Source: Caldifarciminota bacterium (GTDB lineage Bacteria; Hydrothermota; Tepidihabitantia; SM23-42). From it: a stretch of 64,000 nucleotides of DNA. The position numbers and the translations under genes are program-made. Within the stretch, counting starts at the first letter, position 1, and the number at the start of each line of letters is the position of its first letter. Below the pieces are notes generated by a model. It made no database searches, was not told where the DNA came from, and saw nothing but the letters and a program-made list of their open reading frames with translations. The stretch lies in the NCBI GenBank assembly GCA_027026255.1, contig JALVOT010000017.1, positions 79,462-143,461 of the forward strand, in the 5' to 3' direction. This document shows positions 34,574 through 44,517 of this stretch, piece by piece.

Positions 34574-35612
34574 CGAATAGATAAATTTTATCCTGTGGAA
34601 CCTTTAACTTAAATGATTCTTCAGGCTCAGGATATAGGTCAGGAGGGATACGTGCACACAATGTTATCCCTTCACAATGGCCGTAGATATATTTTTCGTT
34701 TCCCATTGGTTGAATTAAATCAACAATAATTTCAATCTCCAAACCATCTTCAGAAAAATCATCCGGTCTGATTCCCAATTCCACCTCTTTGCCTGCCGAT
34801 GATAAAAACCTTTTTTTCAATTTCAGTTTTAATGGAGGATGGACAAAGATTGCTTCTCCGTTATTGTTTTCTATCTTACCCCGGATAAAATTCATCGGCG
34901 GGCTGCCGATAAAACCGGCGACAAATTTATTATCAGGGTTATTATAGAGGGTGAGAGGGTCGGCAATCTGCTGGACCTCACCGTCCTTAAGCACAATGAT
35001 CTTCTGTCCCAGAGTCATCGCCTCAACCTGATCATGGGTTACATAGATGATTGTAGCAGATAGTCTTTTATGAATTCGTGCCAGTTCAGTTCTCATCTGA
35101 ACCCTCAATGTTGCATCAAGATTGGATAACGGCTCATCAAAAAGAAACAACCTTGGTTCTCGAACAATCGCCCTTCCCAGGGCAACCCGCTGGCGCTGAC
35201 CGCCAGAAAGCTTTGCTGGTTTTCTCTTCAAAAAGCTGGTAAGACCAAGAATATCGGCGGCATTTTTGACCCGCTTTTCTATCTCATCACTGTCATAGCC
35301 GCGCATCTTAAGAGCAAATGCCATATTGTCATATACATTCATATGGGGATAAAGGGCATAATTCTGAAATACCATTGCCACATTCCGCTCTCCGGGTGAT
35401 AATTTATCGATACATTCATTATCAATAAAGATATTTCCAGAGGTAAGCTGCTCAAGCCCGGCGATTAACCTTAAGGTCGTTGTCTTACCGCATCCGGATG
35501 GACCGACCAGCACTATAAATTCTTTATCCTTCGCCTGGAATGTAATCTCCTTTGCCCCATAGATTTTGTGGTCGAATATTTTTGTCACCTTTTCCAATCT
35601 GAGTTCAGCCAC
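34548..35612 (-). CDS. ABC transporter ATP-binding protein (UgpC/MalK type)
   Basis: 354 aa, GTG start overlapping accD. Walker A GPSGCGKTT, LSGGQRQRVALGRA, LFDEPLSNLD and C-terminal TOBE/OB regulatory domain, as in sugar/glycerol-phosphate importers. No cognate permease or binding protein lies nearby, so it is probably a shared ATPase for several importers. Confidence 0.9.
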   Translation of the reverse strand: MAELRLEKVTKIFDHKIYGAKEITFQAKDKEFIVLVGPSGCGKTTTLRLIAGLEQLTSGNIFIDNECIDKLSPGERNVAMVFQNYALYPHMNVYDNMAFALKMRGYDSDEIEKRVKNAADILGLTSFLKRKPAKLSGGQRQRVALGRAIVREPRLFLFDEPLSNLDATLRVQMRTELARIHKRLSATIIYVTHDQVEAMTLGQKIIVLKDGEVQQIADPLTLYNNPDNKFVAGFIGSPPMNFIRGKIENNNGEAIFVHPPLKLKLKKRFLSSAGKEVELGIRPDDFSEDGLEIEIIVDLIQPMGNEKYIYGHCEGITLCARIPPDLYPEPEESFKLKVPQDKIYLFDAQTEKRL

Positions 35613-36435
35613 TTTCCCAGATAATATTTAATATTTTAATCAAAATATTGCGCATCTCTTTTCTTGAGACAACAAGGTCGACCAGACCATGTTCAAGCAT
35701 AAACTTAGACCGTTGAAATCCTGGAGGGAGTTTTTCTCCAATGGTCTGCTCAATCACCCGGGGTCCGGTAAATCCCAGGAGGGCGCCGGGTTCAGCAATT
35801 ATTATATCACCGAGTGAGGCATAGGATGCCATAACCCCGGCAGTAGTCGGGTGGGTAAGGATTGACAAAAATGGGATTCTTTCTTTTGCCAAGAGGGCAA
35901 GTTCCGCCGAGGTCTTTGCCATCTGCATTAAAGAAAAAATACCTTCCTGCATCCGGGCACCACCGGATGCCGAGAGGATGATCAAAGGGAAGCGTCTTGC
36001 CCGGGCCAATCTGATTGCCCGGGCGATCTTTTCACCCACTACCGAACCCATACTTCCGCCCATAAATCCGAAATCCATTGCGGTAAACACTACCGGGATT
36101 CCACCGATTCGGGCAAGACCGTAAACAACAGCATCTTTCATACCGGTCTTTTTCTGGGCAGATTTTATCTTCTTTTTATATTCTGGAAAGTTAAGTGGGT
36201 CAACAGCTTCCAGGTCTTTATCCTTCTCATCCAGGTGGGCATCATCCAGAAGCAGGGTAATATAGTTTCGACAGCCAATCCTGAAATGGAAATTGCACCG
36301 GGGGCAGATCCAGAGGTTTTTTTGTAATTCTTTACGATAAAGAATTTCACCACATGGCTCACACTTCACCCAGAGGCCGTCAGGTAACTTGAGTTTCTCC
36401 TCAGGCCTTGCCTTAACCTTTTTCCGAAACCACAT
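35605..36435 (-). CDS. accD: Acetyl-CoA carboxylase carboxyltransferase subunit beta
   Basis: 276 aa. N-terminal zinc ribbon (CEPC near 26-29 and CPRC near 44-47), then the carboxyltransferase domain (GFMGGSMGSVVGEKI, SASGGARMQEG, TAGVMASYASLGDI, GFTGPRVIEQT). First step of fatty-acid synthesis. The -10 box is 7 bases from the ATG, so accD-ugpC-pbp1A mRNA is probably leaderless. Confidence 0.95.
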   Translation of the reverse strand: MWFRKKVKARPEEKLKLPDGLWVKCEPCGEILYRKELQKNLWICPRCNFHFRIGCRNYITLLLDDAHLDEKDKDLEAVDPLNFPEYKKKIKSAQKKTGMKDAVVYGLARIGGIPVVFTAMDFGFMGGSMGSVVGEKIARAIRLARARRFPLIILSASGGARMQEGIFSLMQMAKTSAELALLAKERIPFLSILTHPTTAGVMASYASLGDIIIAEPGALLGFTGPRVIEQTIGEKLPPGFQRSKFMLEHGLVDLVVSRKEMRNILIKILNIIWESG

Positions 36436-36442
36436 AGTATCT

Positions 36443-36470
36443 ATTCTAACTCAATTTATAAGATTGTCAA
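36443..36470 (-). promoter_or_regulatory. Leaderless promoter of accD-ugpC-pbp1A
   Basis: TTGACA (36470-36465), 16-base spacer, TAGAAT (36448-36443); ATG at 36435. Confidence 0.75.
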
Positions 36471-36581
36471 TAATGTTTATGCGGAATCAGCAATAATAAA
36501 GGATTGGCCGCAGTGGCCCGATATCAAGAAGGAAAAAACAGGAAAGATTTTATATGTTGAAATCTATCTGAATCTTTTTGC

Positions 36582-36610
36582 TTGACAGACCGATTACCGA
36601 CATATATAAT
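36582..36610 (+). promoter_or_regulatory. Promoter of the 53-aa membrane protein
   Basis: TTGACA (36582-36587), 17-base spacer, TATAAT (36605-36610). Confidence 0.75.
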
Positions 36611-36634
36611 TAGCGGTTTCAAAAGGAGGTTAAA

Positions 36635-36796
36635 ATGAAATTTTTATTTATCGCCTTAATTGTGGTTATCTTATTCTGGCTTATCTCAATATTCATCCAG
36701 CATGCAGATAAGGCGAAACGGGAGCGGCTGATAAAGAAACGGTTAGAAGAGAAGAAAAGGGAGGAAGCGGAAAAGGAAAAGGGCATCTTTAGATAG
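36635..36796 (+). CDS. 53-aa single-pass membrane protein
   Basis: ATG after AAAGGAGG, with its own consensus promoter. Residues 4-22 are one membrane helix (FLFIALIVVILFWLISIFI); residues 23-53 are very rich in Lys, Arg and Glu and would form a cytoplasmic charged helix. Between two minus-strand genes. Promoter, ribosome binding site and membrane topology together support a real small gene; function unknown. Confidence 0.7.
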   Translation: MKFLFIALIVVILFWLISIFIQHADKAKRERLIKKRLEEKKREEAEKEKGIFR

Positions 36797-36934
36797 TCTA
36801 TTTTTAGGCACCGCAGATATTTTAATAAAATATGCAGATGCGTTGAGTTCTGTTTTTATTTATTTCCACTTTTTATCGGTAAAAATGTAATATTCTATAT
36901 TTTAATCGCAACTCAAACCAGATTAAAGAATCAT
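36797..36934. other. Spacer, nothing recognised
   Basis: AT-rich gap downstream of the small gene and of the converging HD-GYP gene; no clear terminator is seen. Confidence 0.3.
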
Positions 36935-38227
36935 CTATACTGAGATGACCTCAATGAATTTATCCACAACCTCCTCATCAAGTTGAGTTCCTTTTACCTT
37001 TTCCAGCTCCTTAATTGCCTCTTCTTTGGTTCTGGCAGGACGGTATGGCCTTTCTGAACGCATCGCATCATAGGCGTCAGCAACCGCCAGGATTCGTGCG
37101 AGAAGTGGAATATCCTCCCGCTTTCTTCCATTAGGATAACCCTTACCATCCACCCGCTCGTGATGATAATAGATAATATCAAGGATATTACGAAAATCAC
37201 TCACTGAACTCAATATCTGTCGGGCGACGACCGGATGCTGATATATATATTCTTTTTCTTCAGCGGTCAGGGCTGAAGATTTATTCAGTATACCATCAGG
37301 AATACTTATCTTACCAATATCGTGGAGTAAGGCGGCCTGTTTTAACAATTCAACCTGGCTTCGAGGTAACCCCATGGCGTTGGCGATTTTAACGGCATAC
37401 GCCATAACCCTGAGGGCATGGCCTGCAGTGTAATGGTCTTTGGCGTCAAGGGTTTTGGCGATGAGATTAACAAACTCGACAAAACTCTTGTTTGACTTCC
37501 TTACGAGTTCATCAATCTCGGTATAGGACTTTGTAAGGGCACTCAATACCCCGGAGTAACGGGAAAGGAATGTCCAGGCAAAACCCACGGCAAGGACGAA
37601 CATACCGAAGATAAACGGTTCGCTAATTCCCGGGATAAGTATGGAATGGGTTACAATATCATAGAAATCGACGAGCCCACCGAAGATACATATACCAACT
37701 CCGACAAAGAGCGGATAATAATTTACTTCTGTGCCTTCCTCTTTTTTTATCATCATAATCATATATATATAAAAAATTATCAAGATAATAACCAGCAATC
37801 CGATTGATGGATAAAAAAGTGGTCCGGGTGCGGCTCGTATCAGCCCCCTGTTCATAATCGGTTTATTGATTATAATCAGGTCGCTGAAACCGATTAGTGC
37901 AAAAACCGCCAGGGTTATAATCCTTAATACCCAGCGGAGACTAACCGGCATCTGCTTCTTCGTAATACTGATCACCAGAATCGGTGCAGTATAAATAAGA
38001 GAAAATACACCGATATATTCAAACTTATTCCAGAATAGCGCCCACATCACTTCTGGTTTCAACTCAATATGAAATTGGGCGAATATAATGGCGGATGTCG
38101 AGAGGAAAAAAAGTCCTGCGTCGAAAAATTCCCTGGCTTTACGATTTTTAAAGTAGAGATAAAATAATCCCATAGCAAATAAGGTATTAACAATTCCAAA
38201 TGCCAGGGTGATTTTTTGGGTCAGCAT
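36935..38227 (-). CDS. Membrane HD-GYP domain protein
   Basis: 430 aa. Residues 1-230 carry about seven membrane helices like the sensor domain of some histidine kinases; residues 240-425 are an HD-GYP phosphodiesterase domain (HALRVMAYAVKIAN, LLHDIGKISIPDGIL, HPVVARQIL, HHERVDGKGYP). Expected to hydrolyse cyclic dinucleotides in response to a membrane or extracellular signal. Leaderless: -10 box is 5 bases before ATG. Confidence 0.88.
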   Translation of the reverse strand: MLTQKITLAFGIVNTLFAMGLFYLYFKNRKAREFFDAGLFFLSTSAIIFAQFHIELKPEVMWALFWNKFEYIGVFSLIYTAPILVISITKKQMPVSLRWVLRIITLAVFALIGFSDLIIINKPIMNRGLIRAAPGPLFYPSIGLLVIILIIFYIYMIMMIKKEEGTEVNYYPLFVGVGICIFGGLVDFYDIVTHSILIPGISEPFIFGMFVLAVGFAWTFLSRYSGVLSALTKSYTEIDELVRKSNKSFVEFVNLIAKTLDAKDHYTAGHALRVMAYAVKIANAMGLPRSQVELLKQAALLHDIGKISIPDGILNKSSALTAEEKEYIYQHPVVARQILSSVSDFRNILDIIYYHHERVDGKGYPNGRKREDIPLLARILAVADAYDAMRSERPYRPARTKEEAIKELEKVKGTQLDEEVVDKFIEVISV

Positions 38228-38232
38228 TGTCT

Positions 38233-38260
38233 AATATACCTGTTTTTTTTGATTTGTCAA
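38233..38260 (-). promoter_or_regulatory. Leaderless promoter of the HD-GYP gene
   Basis: TTGACA (38260-38255), 16-base spacer, TATATT (38238-38233). Its -35 box is 7 bases from the divergent addB -35 box. Confidence 0.75.
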
Positions 38261-38267
38261 TAAATAT

Positions 38268-38295
38268 TTGACAATCCTGTAAGATTATCTATAAT
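38268..38295 (+). promoter_or_regulatory. Leaderless promoter of addBA
   Basis: TTGACA (38268-38273), 16-base spacer, TATAAT (38290-38295); addB ATG at 38302. Confidence 0.8.
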
Positions 38296-38301
38296 AAATT
38301 G

Positions 38302-41055
38302 ATGAAGGTTAAGGTAATTCCAATTGACGCCCCATTCCTTCGCACACTGGCTGAATACCTATGCGGAAAATTTTCTGAGTTGCTTCCTGACTTTTCCCGG
38401 ATACTCATTGTATTTCCATCCCAGCGGAATAAATACTATTTTCGGCGCTACCTGCTTGAGGCATCAAAAAAGAGAGGTATCATCCTGCCTGCAATGCACA
38501 CCATCGATGAACTCATTAATCACTACTATCAATCTTTCGAGGGCAAAAAAGGATTAACCCTGAATAAACTCGAGAGAAATTTCATTTTAAAATATACGAT
38601 TGACAAACTAAGGATTGAATTCTGGAGGGAACTACCCTTTTTAAACTTTTTATCCATAGGCGACCGTCTGCAGAGTTTCTTTGATGAACTTGCCCGGGAA
38701 AGGGTTGGTCTTAATCAGATTGAAGAAGTTGTTCTTAACGGTCATTATCCTGAGCGTTATGTAAAAAATGAACTGCCGATTATAAAAGAGATATTTAAAA
38801 ATTATCGTCGGCATATAAAAGAGCAAGGATTTTTTGATGAAGTCGACCGGTGTAATCTCGTCTATGAAAAATTTTCCGCCCGAATATTTAAAGCATATAA
38901 ATATATCTGTATCGCCGGTCTTGTGGCGGCGACTACATTAGAAAACAGATTACTTAAAGAAATATTAAAAAATTTAAACAGTGAATTAATCCTCCATTCC
39001 GAATCTGAGAAACTAAAGGTTGGAGGTTATGTAGAAAATCCATTCTACCAGCACCATAAGATTCTAAAGAATTTAGAAACTGAAGAGGTTATAGAGATAT
39101 CGTCTTTTTCACCACCCAAAACCCCGAAGCCGAATATCCATTTAATACGGACTGAATCGATTGCTGAACAGAGTGCCGGCATCAGTCAGATTCTTTCACG
39201 GATAAAAAACTATTATGAACCGCACCGTATTGCCATTATTATTACAGATGAATCAACAATCTATTCCATCACCGAAGCCGTAAAGGGAAGCGGATTAGAA
39301 TATAACATCTCTATCGGTCTGCCTTTCAGTCATTCACTACTCTATTCATTTCTTGACCAATTAATCTCGGCGATAACAAAGAATCTCCATTTCCAGGAAT
39401 TCTTCGCCTTTTTGAAACATCCGCTGGTGAAAAATGCGGTCATTGGAGATAATCCATTAAGACCACTTATTTATCGACTTATAGAAAAAATGGTAAAGGA
39501 TAAGGCAAATTATTTTACATCCGAAGAGTATACCAATAATAATTTTGAGCCCTTAATTAAATTCATCACCGAATGCATCGATAAGGTTTCTAAAAGAATG
39601 GAAATCCGTGAATATATCAATAATATAATCGAACTTCTTAATAGAATATTGATTTATAATCAGGAATTTCTCGCTTCCGGTGCCCTGGGTATAAATGAAT
39701 TCTTTGAGCGGTTGAATTCATTGAGTAAATTGAGGATTCCCGGGGCCGTTATTGAACCGGGAATGGATACACTAAAATTTATCTTGAGGGTGCTCAGGGA
39801 TGAAAAATTTCATATTCGGGGCGAACCGATGAGAGGTATCCAGGTCATTGGACTTCTTGAGGCAAGAAATCTTGATTTTGATTGTATTATTCTACCGTCA
39901 ATGAATGAAGGGGTCTTTCCGGCACGAAGTGAAAAGGATTTATTTGTTAACCAGGCGGTAAGAAAAAAACTCGGGCTCCCATATGATAAAGAAAGGGAAA
40001 ATCTTTATTACTACTATTTTGAGGAAATGAGAGCCGGGAAAAAAGAGGTTTTTATAATCTATGTTGAGGAAAAGAAGAAGGATATCCCCTCACGCTTTGT
40101 CAATTTTCTATTTGATGAAGGAAAGGAGATTCATCGTTCCCGGCTGGAAATTAAGGGTGTCAATATTCGCACCATAAAAAGGATGGTGAAAAAGGATTTT
40201 ACGGTCTTAAGGACATTGGAAAGATTATTGGCGAAAAAAATTTCGCCTACGGATCTTAAAAATTATCGAGAATGCCCTTATCGATTTTACCTCAGTTATG
40301 TGCTTAATATAGAAGAACCAGAAGAGATTGTTGAAGAAGCCGGACCCCGGGAATGGGGAATAATTTTACATTATGCCCTTAAGGAATTCTATAAATACGA
40401 CTTCCCTTCCGGTTTTACTGAAGCGCAGCTTACCCGGGCACAAAAAAAATTGGCGTATAGACTTGATTATGCCCTGAAGAAGCATATCGCCCGGAAGCCT
40501 GCATCAACCACAGTATTCAATTTGAAAGACCAAAAAAGCATATTGAATGAATTTTTAAGGAATGAGATTAAAAGATTTAAAGAAGGCTATCGCATTGACC
40601 GCGCCGTCCTGGAAGGAAAATTGGATTATCAGATAATTTACAATGGACATAGCATCCAATTTAAAGGGTTTTTAGACCGCGTTGATCAATATCAGGGCAG
40701 ATTCTATATCATCGATTACAAAAGGAGCGCCCCGGACAAAAAGGATTATAAAATTGGTAAAGATTTTAAGGAATTTCAATTACCCCTGTATGCAATAATA
40801 CTCTCCAGGGATCGGCCGGAGATGGTATGTGGTATGGCATACTATCAATTATCAAAAGAGATTAAAATGTATAGTATTGTGTCTGACCGGAATGAAATTG
40901 TCCCGTATCTGAATGATTTTAAAGAAAAGATTCTTAAACCTACAATTGATGAAATCTTCAACCCTGAGAAGGATTTTTATCAAACCGATAATCCCGATAA
41001 TTGTAAATATTGTTCATATAAATCTCTGTGCGGGGTAGAATATGGAAGGGATTAA
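38302..41055 (+). CDS. addB: AddB-like helicase/nuclease subunit
   Basis: 917 aa. Degenerate UvrD-like N-terminal half, C-terminal PD-(D/E)XK nuclease (ILHYALKEF, YIIDYKRSAPDK) and the iron-sulfur Cys set: one Cys in YRECPYRFYLSY and three in NCKYCSYKSLCG at the end, as in AddB. Works with AddA, encoded next and overlapping by 14 bases, in double-strand-break end resection. Confidence 0.88.
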   Translation: MKVKVIPIDAPFLRTLAEYLCGKFSELLPDFSRILIVFPSQRNKYYFRRYLLEASKKRGIILPAMHTIDELINHYYQSFEGKKGLTLNKLERNFILKYTIDKLRIEFWRELPFLNFLSIGDRLQSFFDELARERVGLNQIEEVVLNGHYPERYVKNELPIIKEIFKNYRRHIKEQGFFDEVDRCNLVYEKFSARIFKAYKYICIAGLVAATTLENRLLKEILKNLNSELILHSESEKLKVGGYVENPFYQHHKILKNLETEEVIEISSFSPPKTPKPNIHLIRTESIAEQSAGISQILSRIKNYYEPHRIAIIITDESTIYSITEAVKGSGLEYNISIGLPFSHSLLYSFLDQLISAITKNLHFQEFFAFLKHPLVKNAVIGDNPLRPLIYRLIEKMVKDKANYFTSEEYTNNNFEPLIKFITECIDKVSKRMEIREYINNIIELLNRILIYNQEFLASGALGINEFFERLNSLSKLRIPGAVIEPGMDTLKFILRVLRDEKFHIRGEPMRGIQVIGLLEARNLDFDCIILPSMNEGVFPARSEKDLFVNQAVRKKLGLPYDKERENLYYYYFEEMRAGKKEVFIIYVEEKKKDIPSRFVNFLFDEGKEIHRSRLEIKGVNIRTIKRMVKKDFTVLRTLERLLAKKISPTDLKNYRECPYRFYLSYVLNIEEPEEIVEEAGPREWGIILHYALKEFYKYDFPSGFTEAQLTRAQKKLAYRLDYALKKHIARKPASTTVFNLKDQKSILNEFLRNEIKRFKEGYRIDRAVLEGKLDYQIIYNGHSIQFKGFLDRVDQYQGRFYIIDYKRSAPDKKDYKIGKDFKEFQLPLYAIILSRDRPEMVCGMAYYQLSKEIKMYSIVSDRNEIVPYLNDFKEKILKPTIDEIFNPEKDFYQTDNPDNCKYCSYKSLCGVEYGRD

Positions 41056-44000
41056 AAATACCGCATTGACATCCTCAGCCGGGGCGGGAAAGACATTCGC
41101 CCTCACCAAAAGGTTTCTCCGTCTCCTGTTTGAAGCACAAGATTGCCCATTAAAATCGCTTTATGGTATTACCTTCACCAATGAAGCAGCATTTGAAATG
41201 AAACAGAGGATTATCCGTTATCTTGATACTTTAATAAATGAACCAGGCAATCCGACTCCGGATGAGAAGGAAATCATTCAGTTCTTTAACCATTCTTTGC
41301 CGGATATAAAAAAGAGGGCGAGAAAGAAAAGACATTTACTTTTGAACAATATGTCCGATTTCAACATCAGCACCTTCCACAGCCTTTTTTCTTCATTCCT
41401 TTCGAGCATTCCGTTTTCCGCAGGAATTCTACCGGGGTTTAAGATTATCGATGATATCCAGGAGGCGATTCTTTTTGAGGATACTCTGAATAAATTCTTT
41501 GAAATTGCAATCGGTGATACAAGAATCTATGAATTTATCAATCACCTGCCCGATAATAAGGGAACTGATGTCAAGTATGAAATCCAGAGATACTATAGGG
41601 AGCTGAAACCCTGGCTCGGATTTCTCGAAGACCTCATAAAAAATGAGGACAGAGTAAAACAGAAACTACAGGAATGTGAAGAGGAACTATTTAGCGCAAT
41701 CGATTCATTCAGGAATTTTGTAATAGAAAATAAATCCTGTGGTTATACGAAAAAGGGCTACCTTAACAAAAATTTTGAATCATTTCTTAATTGCTTGGAT
41801 GCCTTTAAACAGGATAAAGATATACTAAGACTGAAAGATTCCCTTCTGAAATTTAACCTCAAGTCAAAATCGTATATGCAAAAATTTATGAAAAATCTCG
41901 GAATGAGAGAGATAGAATTTGTAAATCTATTGGAGAAATTGTATGAAAATACTGAAAAATATCTGAGCGCCCTCTCTGACTACCACATCTTACTCTATCT
42001 CAAGCCCATTATTGAACTTCATAATTTATTCCAAAAAGAGAAGCAAAGACAAAACATTCTTTCTTTTGAGGATATTGAACAGTATACACTTACGGCATTA
42101 AAAAATGCCCCGGAACCGGATTACCTCTATTTTAAGATTGGTGCTGAAATCAGACATCTGCTGATTGATGAATTCCAGGACACAAGTCATCGTCAACTTG
42201 CGGTTCTTGACCCCATCATCAATGAGATAACATCGGTATCACCGGAAGAGAAGAGTTTCTTCTATGTCGGTGATCCTCATCAGGCAATATATCGGTGGCG
42301 TGGCGGTGCACCGGAATTATTTGATTATGTAGTGGATAGATATAAGGGGAAGATTGAGAAGGAACGATTAAAGATAAATCATCGCTGTAAAAAAGAGATT
42401 ATCGATTTCGTCAATTTACTGCTGGAGAAGAATGACGAAGCAGACCCGGATAAGACCGGAGGCTGGATCAGGGTCTGTGATCTGGGAACATTTGATAACA
42501 CAAAAGAAGGCTTTGAGCGGGTGAGGGAAGAAACCTGCACCATTATAAAAAAATTATACAAAGAATACGGCTATAACTATTCAGATATCGCTGTTCTTGT
42601 TCGTAAAAATAAGAGGGGTTCCCGGATTGCCCAGGACCTTATACACCACAACATCCCCTGTGTTAGTAGGTCCCAGGCGTATATTATTTATGACAATGAT
42701 ATTCAGTTTATCTTTAATCTGCTGCAGTTCCTTGACGACCCGGAAAATGATTTTGCATTATTAAATATCCTCCTTGCCCCGGCGGTTAATCTGAAGGAAG
42801 AAACCATAAGATATCTCAGGGGAAGAAGAAAATCGCTTTATTTGGGTCTTTGCGATCTCCACCCTGATTGGGAGATTGCAAAAAAATTAAAAGACCTCCT
42901 CGCTTCGGTCCAGTTGTGTAATCCTTACGAACTTATCCATCGCTGCATAAGAATCTTTAAGATTCCGCTTTCCTATTCCATCGCCACCCTGTTCGATATT
43001 ACCCTGAATTACATTCAAGAAAACGGCAACAATCTCAGTGCATTCATCAGCTGGTTCAAACAGGCAGGTAAGAAGATCGAAATCAGGGAATTCCATACCG
43101 AGGGAGTAAATGTATTAACCGTGCATAAGGCAAAAGGGTTGGAGTTTGAGGTTGTAATTCTGCCTGATACACACTGGTCGCTGGAACAGGGTAAGCGGGA
43201 TGAAATTTTGTTTTCATATAAGGACAAAGGGGCGGTTCCTGACCGCATCTACCTGAGAAAATATGGAAAATATATTAAAGGTTTGGTTGATGAAGAAAAA
43301 CAAAGGGAAATCAAGGACCACCTTAATCTTTTTTATGTTGCATTAACCCGGGCGAAAACCGGTATCTATATTCTGGGATTTAGTGGTAAAAAGAGTAAAG
43401 GGTTCTGGATCGACCGGATTGAAGAAAAATTGGGCAAAGTAGAATACAGTAAGGGTATAATAAAAAAAATTGAAAAACCGAAATTTGAAAAACCGAGACC
43501 ATATTATGAACCGAAAGAGGGAAAACCCGGTTATATAAGGGAGGAACGAACCCTCTATTCACCGACTGAGCGGGGTATAGAAATCATTGCACCCGAACGA
43601 AGAAAGAGTATGGAGTTTGGAACGATGATACACACTGCCTTGAGCAAAATTGAATGGCTTGATGGGCTGGAACTGAAATCTGAGATTGAAAGGCTCGTAA
43701 CGATAATAAAAAATGAGTATGCCCATACCCGAAAAGAGGCAGAACAGATTGAAAAAGAACTGACTCTGTTTTTGGAAAAAATCTTTACGGACCGCCGCTT
43801 CCATTCTCTTTTCTATAAAGAAGGACGCACAATAACCTGTAAAAATGAATTACCTATCTATTTTCAAGATGGTCAGAGAGATGTTGTGGCACATATCGAC
43901 AGGTTACTTATTGAGCCGGAAAAAATAACCATTATTGATTATAAGACAGGACCAGAAAAAGCGGAATATAAACATCAGATGGCAGTATACAAGAAAGGCT

Positions 44001-44074
44001 TAGAAAAAATTTATCCAGAAAAAGAGGTCGTAACTAAACTCGTCTTTCTGGAAAATCCTGAAGTCTCAGGGTAA
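41042..44074 (+). CDS. addA: AddA-like UvrD-family helicase/nuclease
   Basis: 1010 aa. Superfamily 1 helicase motifs: SSAGAGKTFALTKRF (Walker A), TFTNEAAFEMKQRI, LLIDEFQDTS, VGDPHQAIYRWRGG, LTVHKAKGLEF, LFYVALTRAK; C-terminal PD-(D/E)XK nuclease (AHIDRLL, IIDYKTG). Motor subunit of the AddAB recombination complex. Confidence 0.93.
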   Translation: MEGIKNTALTSSAGAGKTFALTKRFLRLLFEAQDCPLKSLYGITFTNEAAFEMKQRIIRYLDTLINEPGNPTPDEKEIIQFFNHSLPDIKKRARKKRHLLLNNMSDFNISTFHSLFSSFLSSIPFSAGILPGFKIIDDIQEAILFEDTLNKFFEIAIGDTRIYEFINHLPDNKGTDVKYEIQRYYRELKPWLGFLEDLIKNEDRVKQKLQECEEELFSAIDSFRNFVIENKSCGYTKKGYLNKNFESFLNCLDAFKQDKDILRLKDSLLKFNLKSKSYMQKFMKNLGMREIEFVNLLEKLYENTEKYLSALSDYHILLYLKPIIELHNLFQKEKQRQNILSFEDIEQYTLTALKNAPEPDYLYFKIGAEIRHLLIDEFQDTSHRQLAVLDPIINEITSVSPEEKSFFYVGDPHQAIYRWRGGAPELFDYVVDRYKGKIEKERLKINHRCKKEIIDFVNLLLEKNDEADPDKTGGWIRVCDLGTFDNTKEGFERVREETCTIIKKLYKEYGYNYSDIAVLVRKNKRGSRIAQDLIHHNIPCVSRSQAYIIYDNDIQFIFNLLQFLDDPENDFALLNILLAPAVNLKEETIRYLRGRRKSLYLGLCDLHPDWEIAKKLKDLLASVQLCNPYELIHRCIRIFKIPLSYSIATLFDITLNYIQENGNNLSAFISWFKQAGKKIEIREFHTEGVNVLTVHKAKGLEFEVVILPDTHWSLEQGKRDEILFSYKDKGAVPDRIYLRKYGKYIKGLVDEEKQREIKDHLNLFYVALTRAKTGIYILGFSGKKSKGFWIDRIEEKLGKVEYSKGIIKKIEKPKFEKPRPYYEPKEGKPGYIREERTLYSPTERGIEIIAPERRKSMEFGTMIHTALSKIEWLDGLELKSEIERLVTIIKNEYAHTRKEAEQIEKELTLFLEKIFTDRRFHSLFYKEGRTITCKNELPIYFQDGQRDVVAHIDRLLIEPEKITIIDYKTGPEKAEYKHQMAVYKKGLEKIYPEKEVVTKLVFLENPEVSG

Positions 44075-44153
44075 TATCACCTGTCGGATGATGACCCACT
44101 ACTTATTTGTTAACAGATATCGTTACTATTTTAGATTTATATTTAAAAGCAAA

Positions 44154-44174
44154 GGGCCTCCTTAATGGAGGCCC
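44154..44174 (-). terminator. Terminator of the cold shock gene
   Basis: GGGCCTCC / GGAGGCCC stem with 5-base loop; on the minus strand it is followed by a T-rich tract (CTTTGCTTTTAAAT). Confidence 0.8.
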
Positions 44175-44186
44175 CTGTCTCGCACA

Positions 44187-44390
44187 TTATGCGCGTTCGA
44201 TTTTTGTGGCCTTTTCACCTTTTGGGGTCTTGATAATTTCGAATTTAACCCTTTCACCTTCTCTGAGTGTACGATAACCATCTCCAACTATATCCTGAAA
44301 ATGGGCAAAGACATCGCCACTACCATCTTCTTTTTCAATAAAACCGAACCCCTTCTTACTATTAAACCACTTAACCTTTCCAAACGCCAT
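44187..44390 (-). CDS. Cold shock protein
   Basis: 67 aa CSD protein with RNP1 KGFGFIE and RNP2-like DVFAHFQDI. Single-strand nucleic-acid chaperone. Own promoter, a leader of about 80 bases (as usual for csp genes) and own terminator. Confidence 0.97.
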   Translation of the reverse strand: MAFGKVKWFNSKKGFGFIEKEDGSGDVFAHFQDIVGDGYRTLREGERVKFEIIKTPKGEKATKIERA

Positions 44391-44475
44391 CTTACTCCTT
44401 TCAAGCCATTATTTATTAGTAGGTACAGATTGATTCTGACCGAAATAATAAATCTACTGGCTCACTAATTATTTT

Positions 44476-44503
44476 ATTATATTCAAATATAATAGTTTGT
44501 CAA
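44476..44503 (-). promoter_or_regulatory. Promoter of the cold shock gene
   Basis: TTGACA (44503-44498), 16-base spacer, TATAAT (44481-44476). Confidence 0.8.
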
Positions 44504-44517
44504 TATATATTCGCCCT

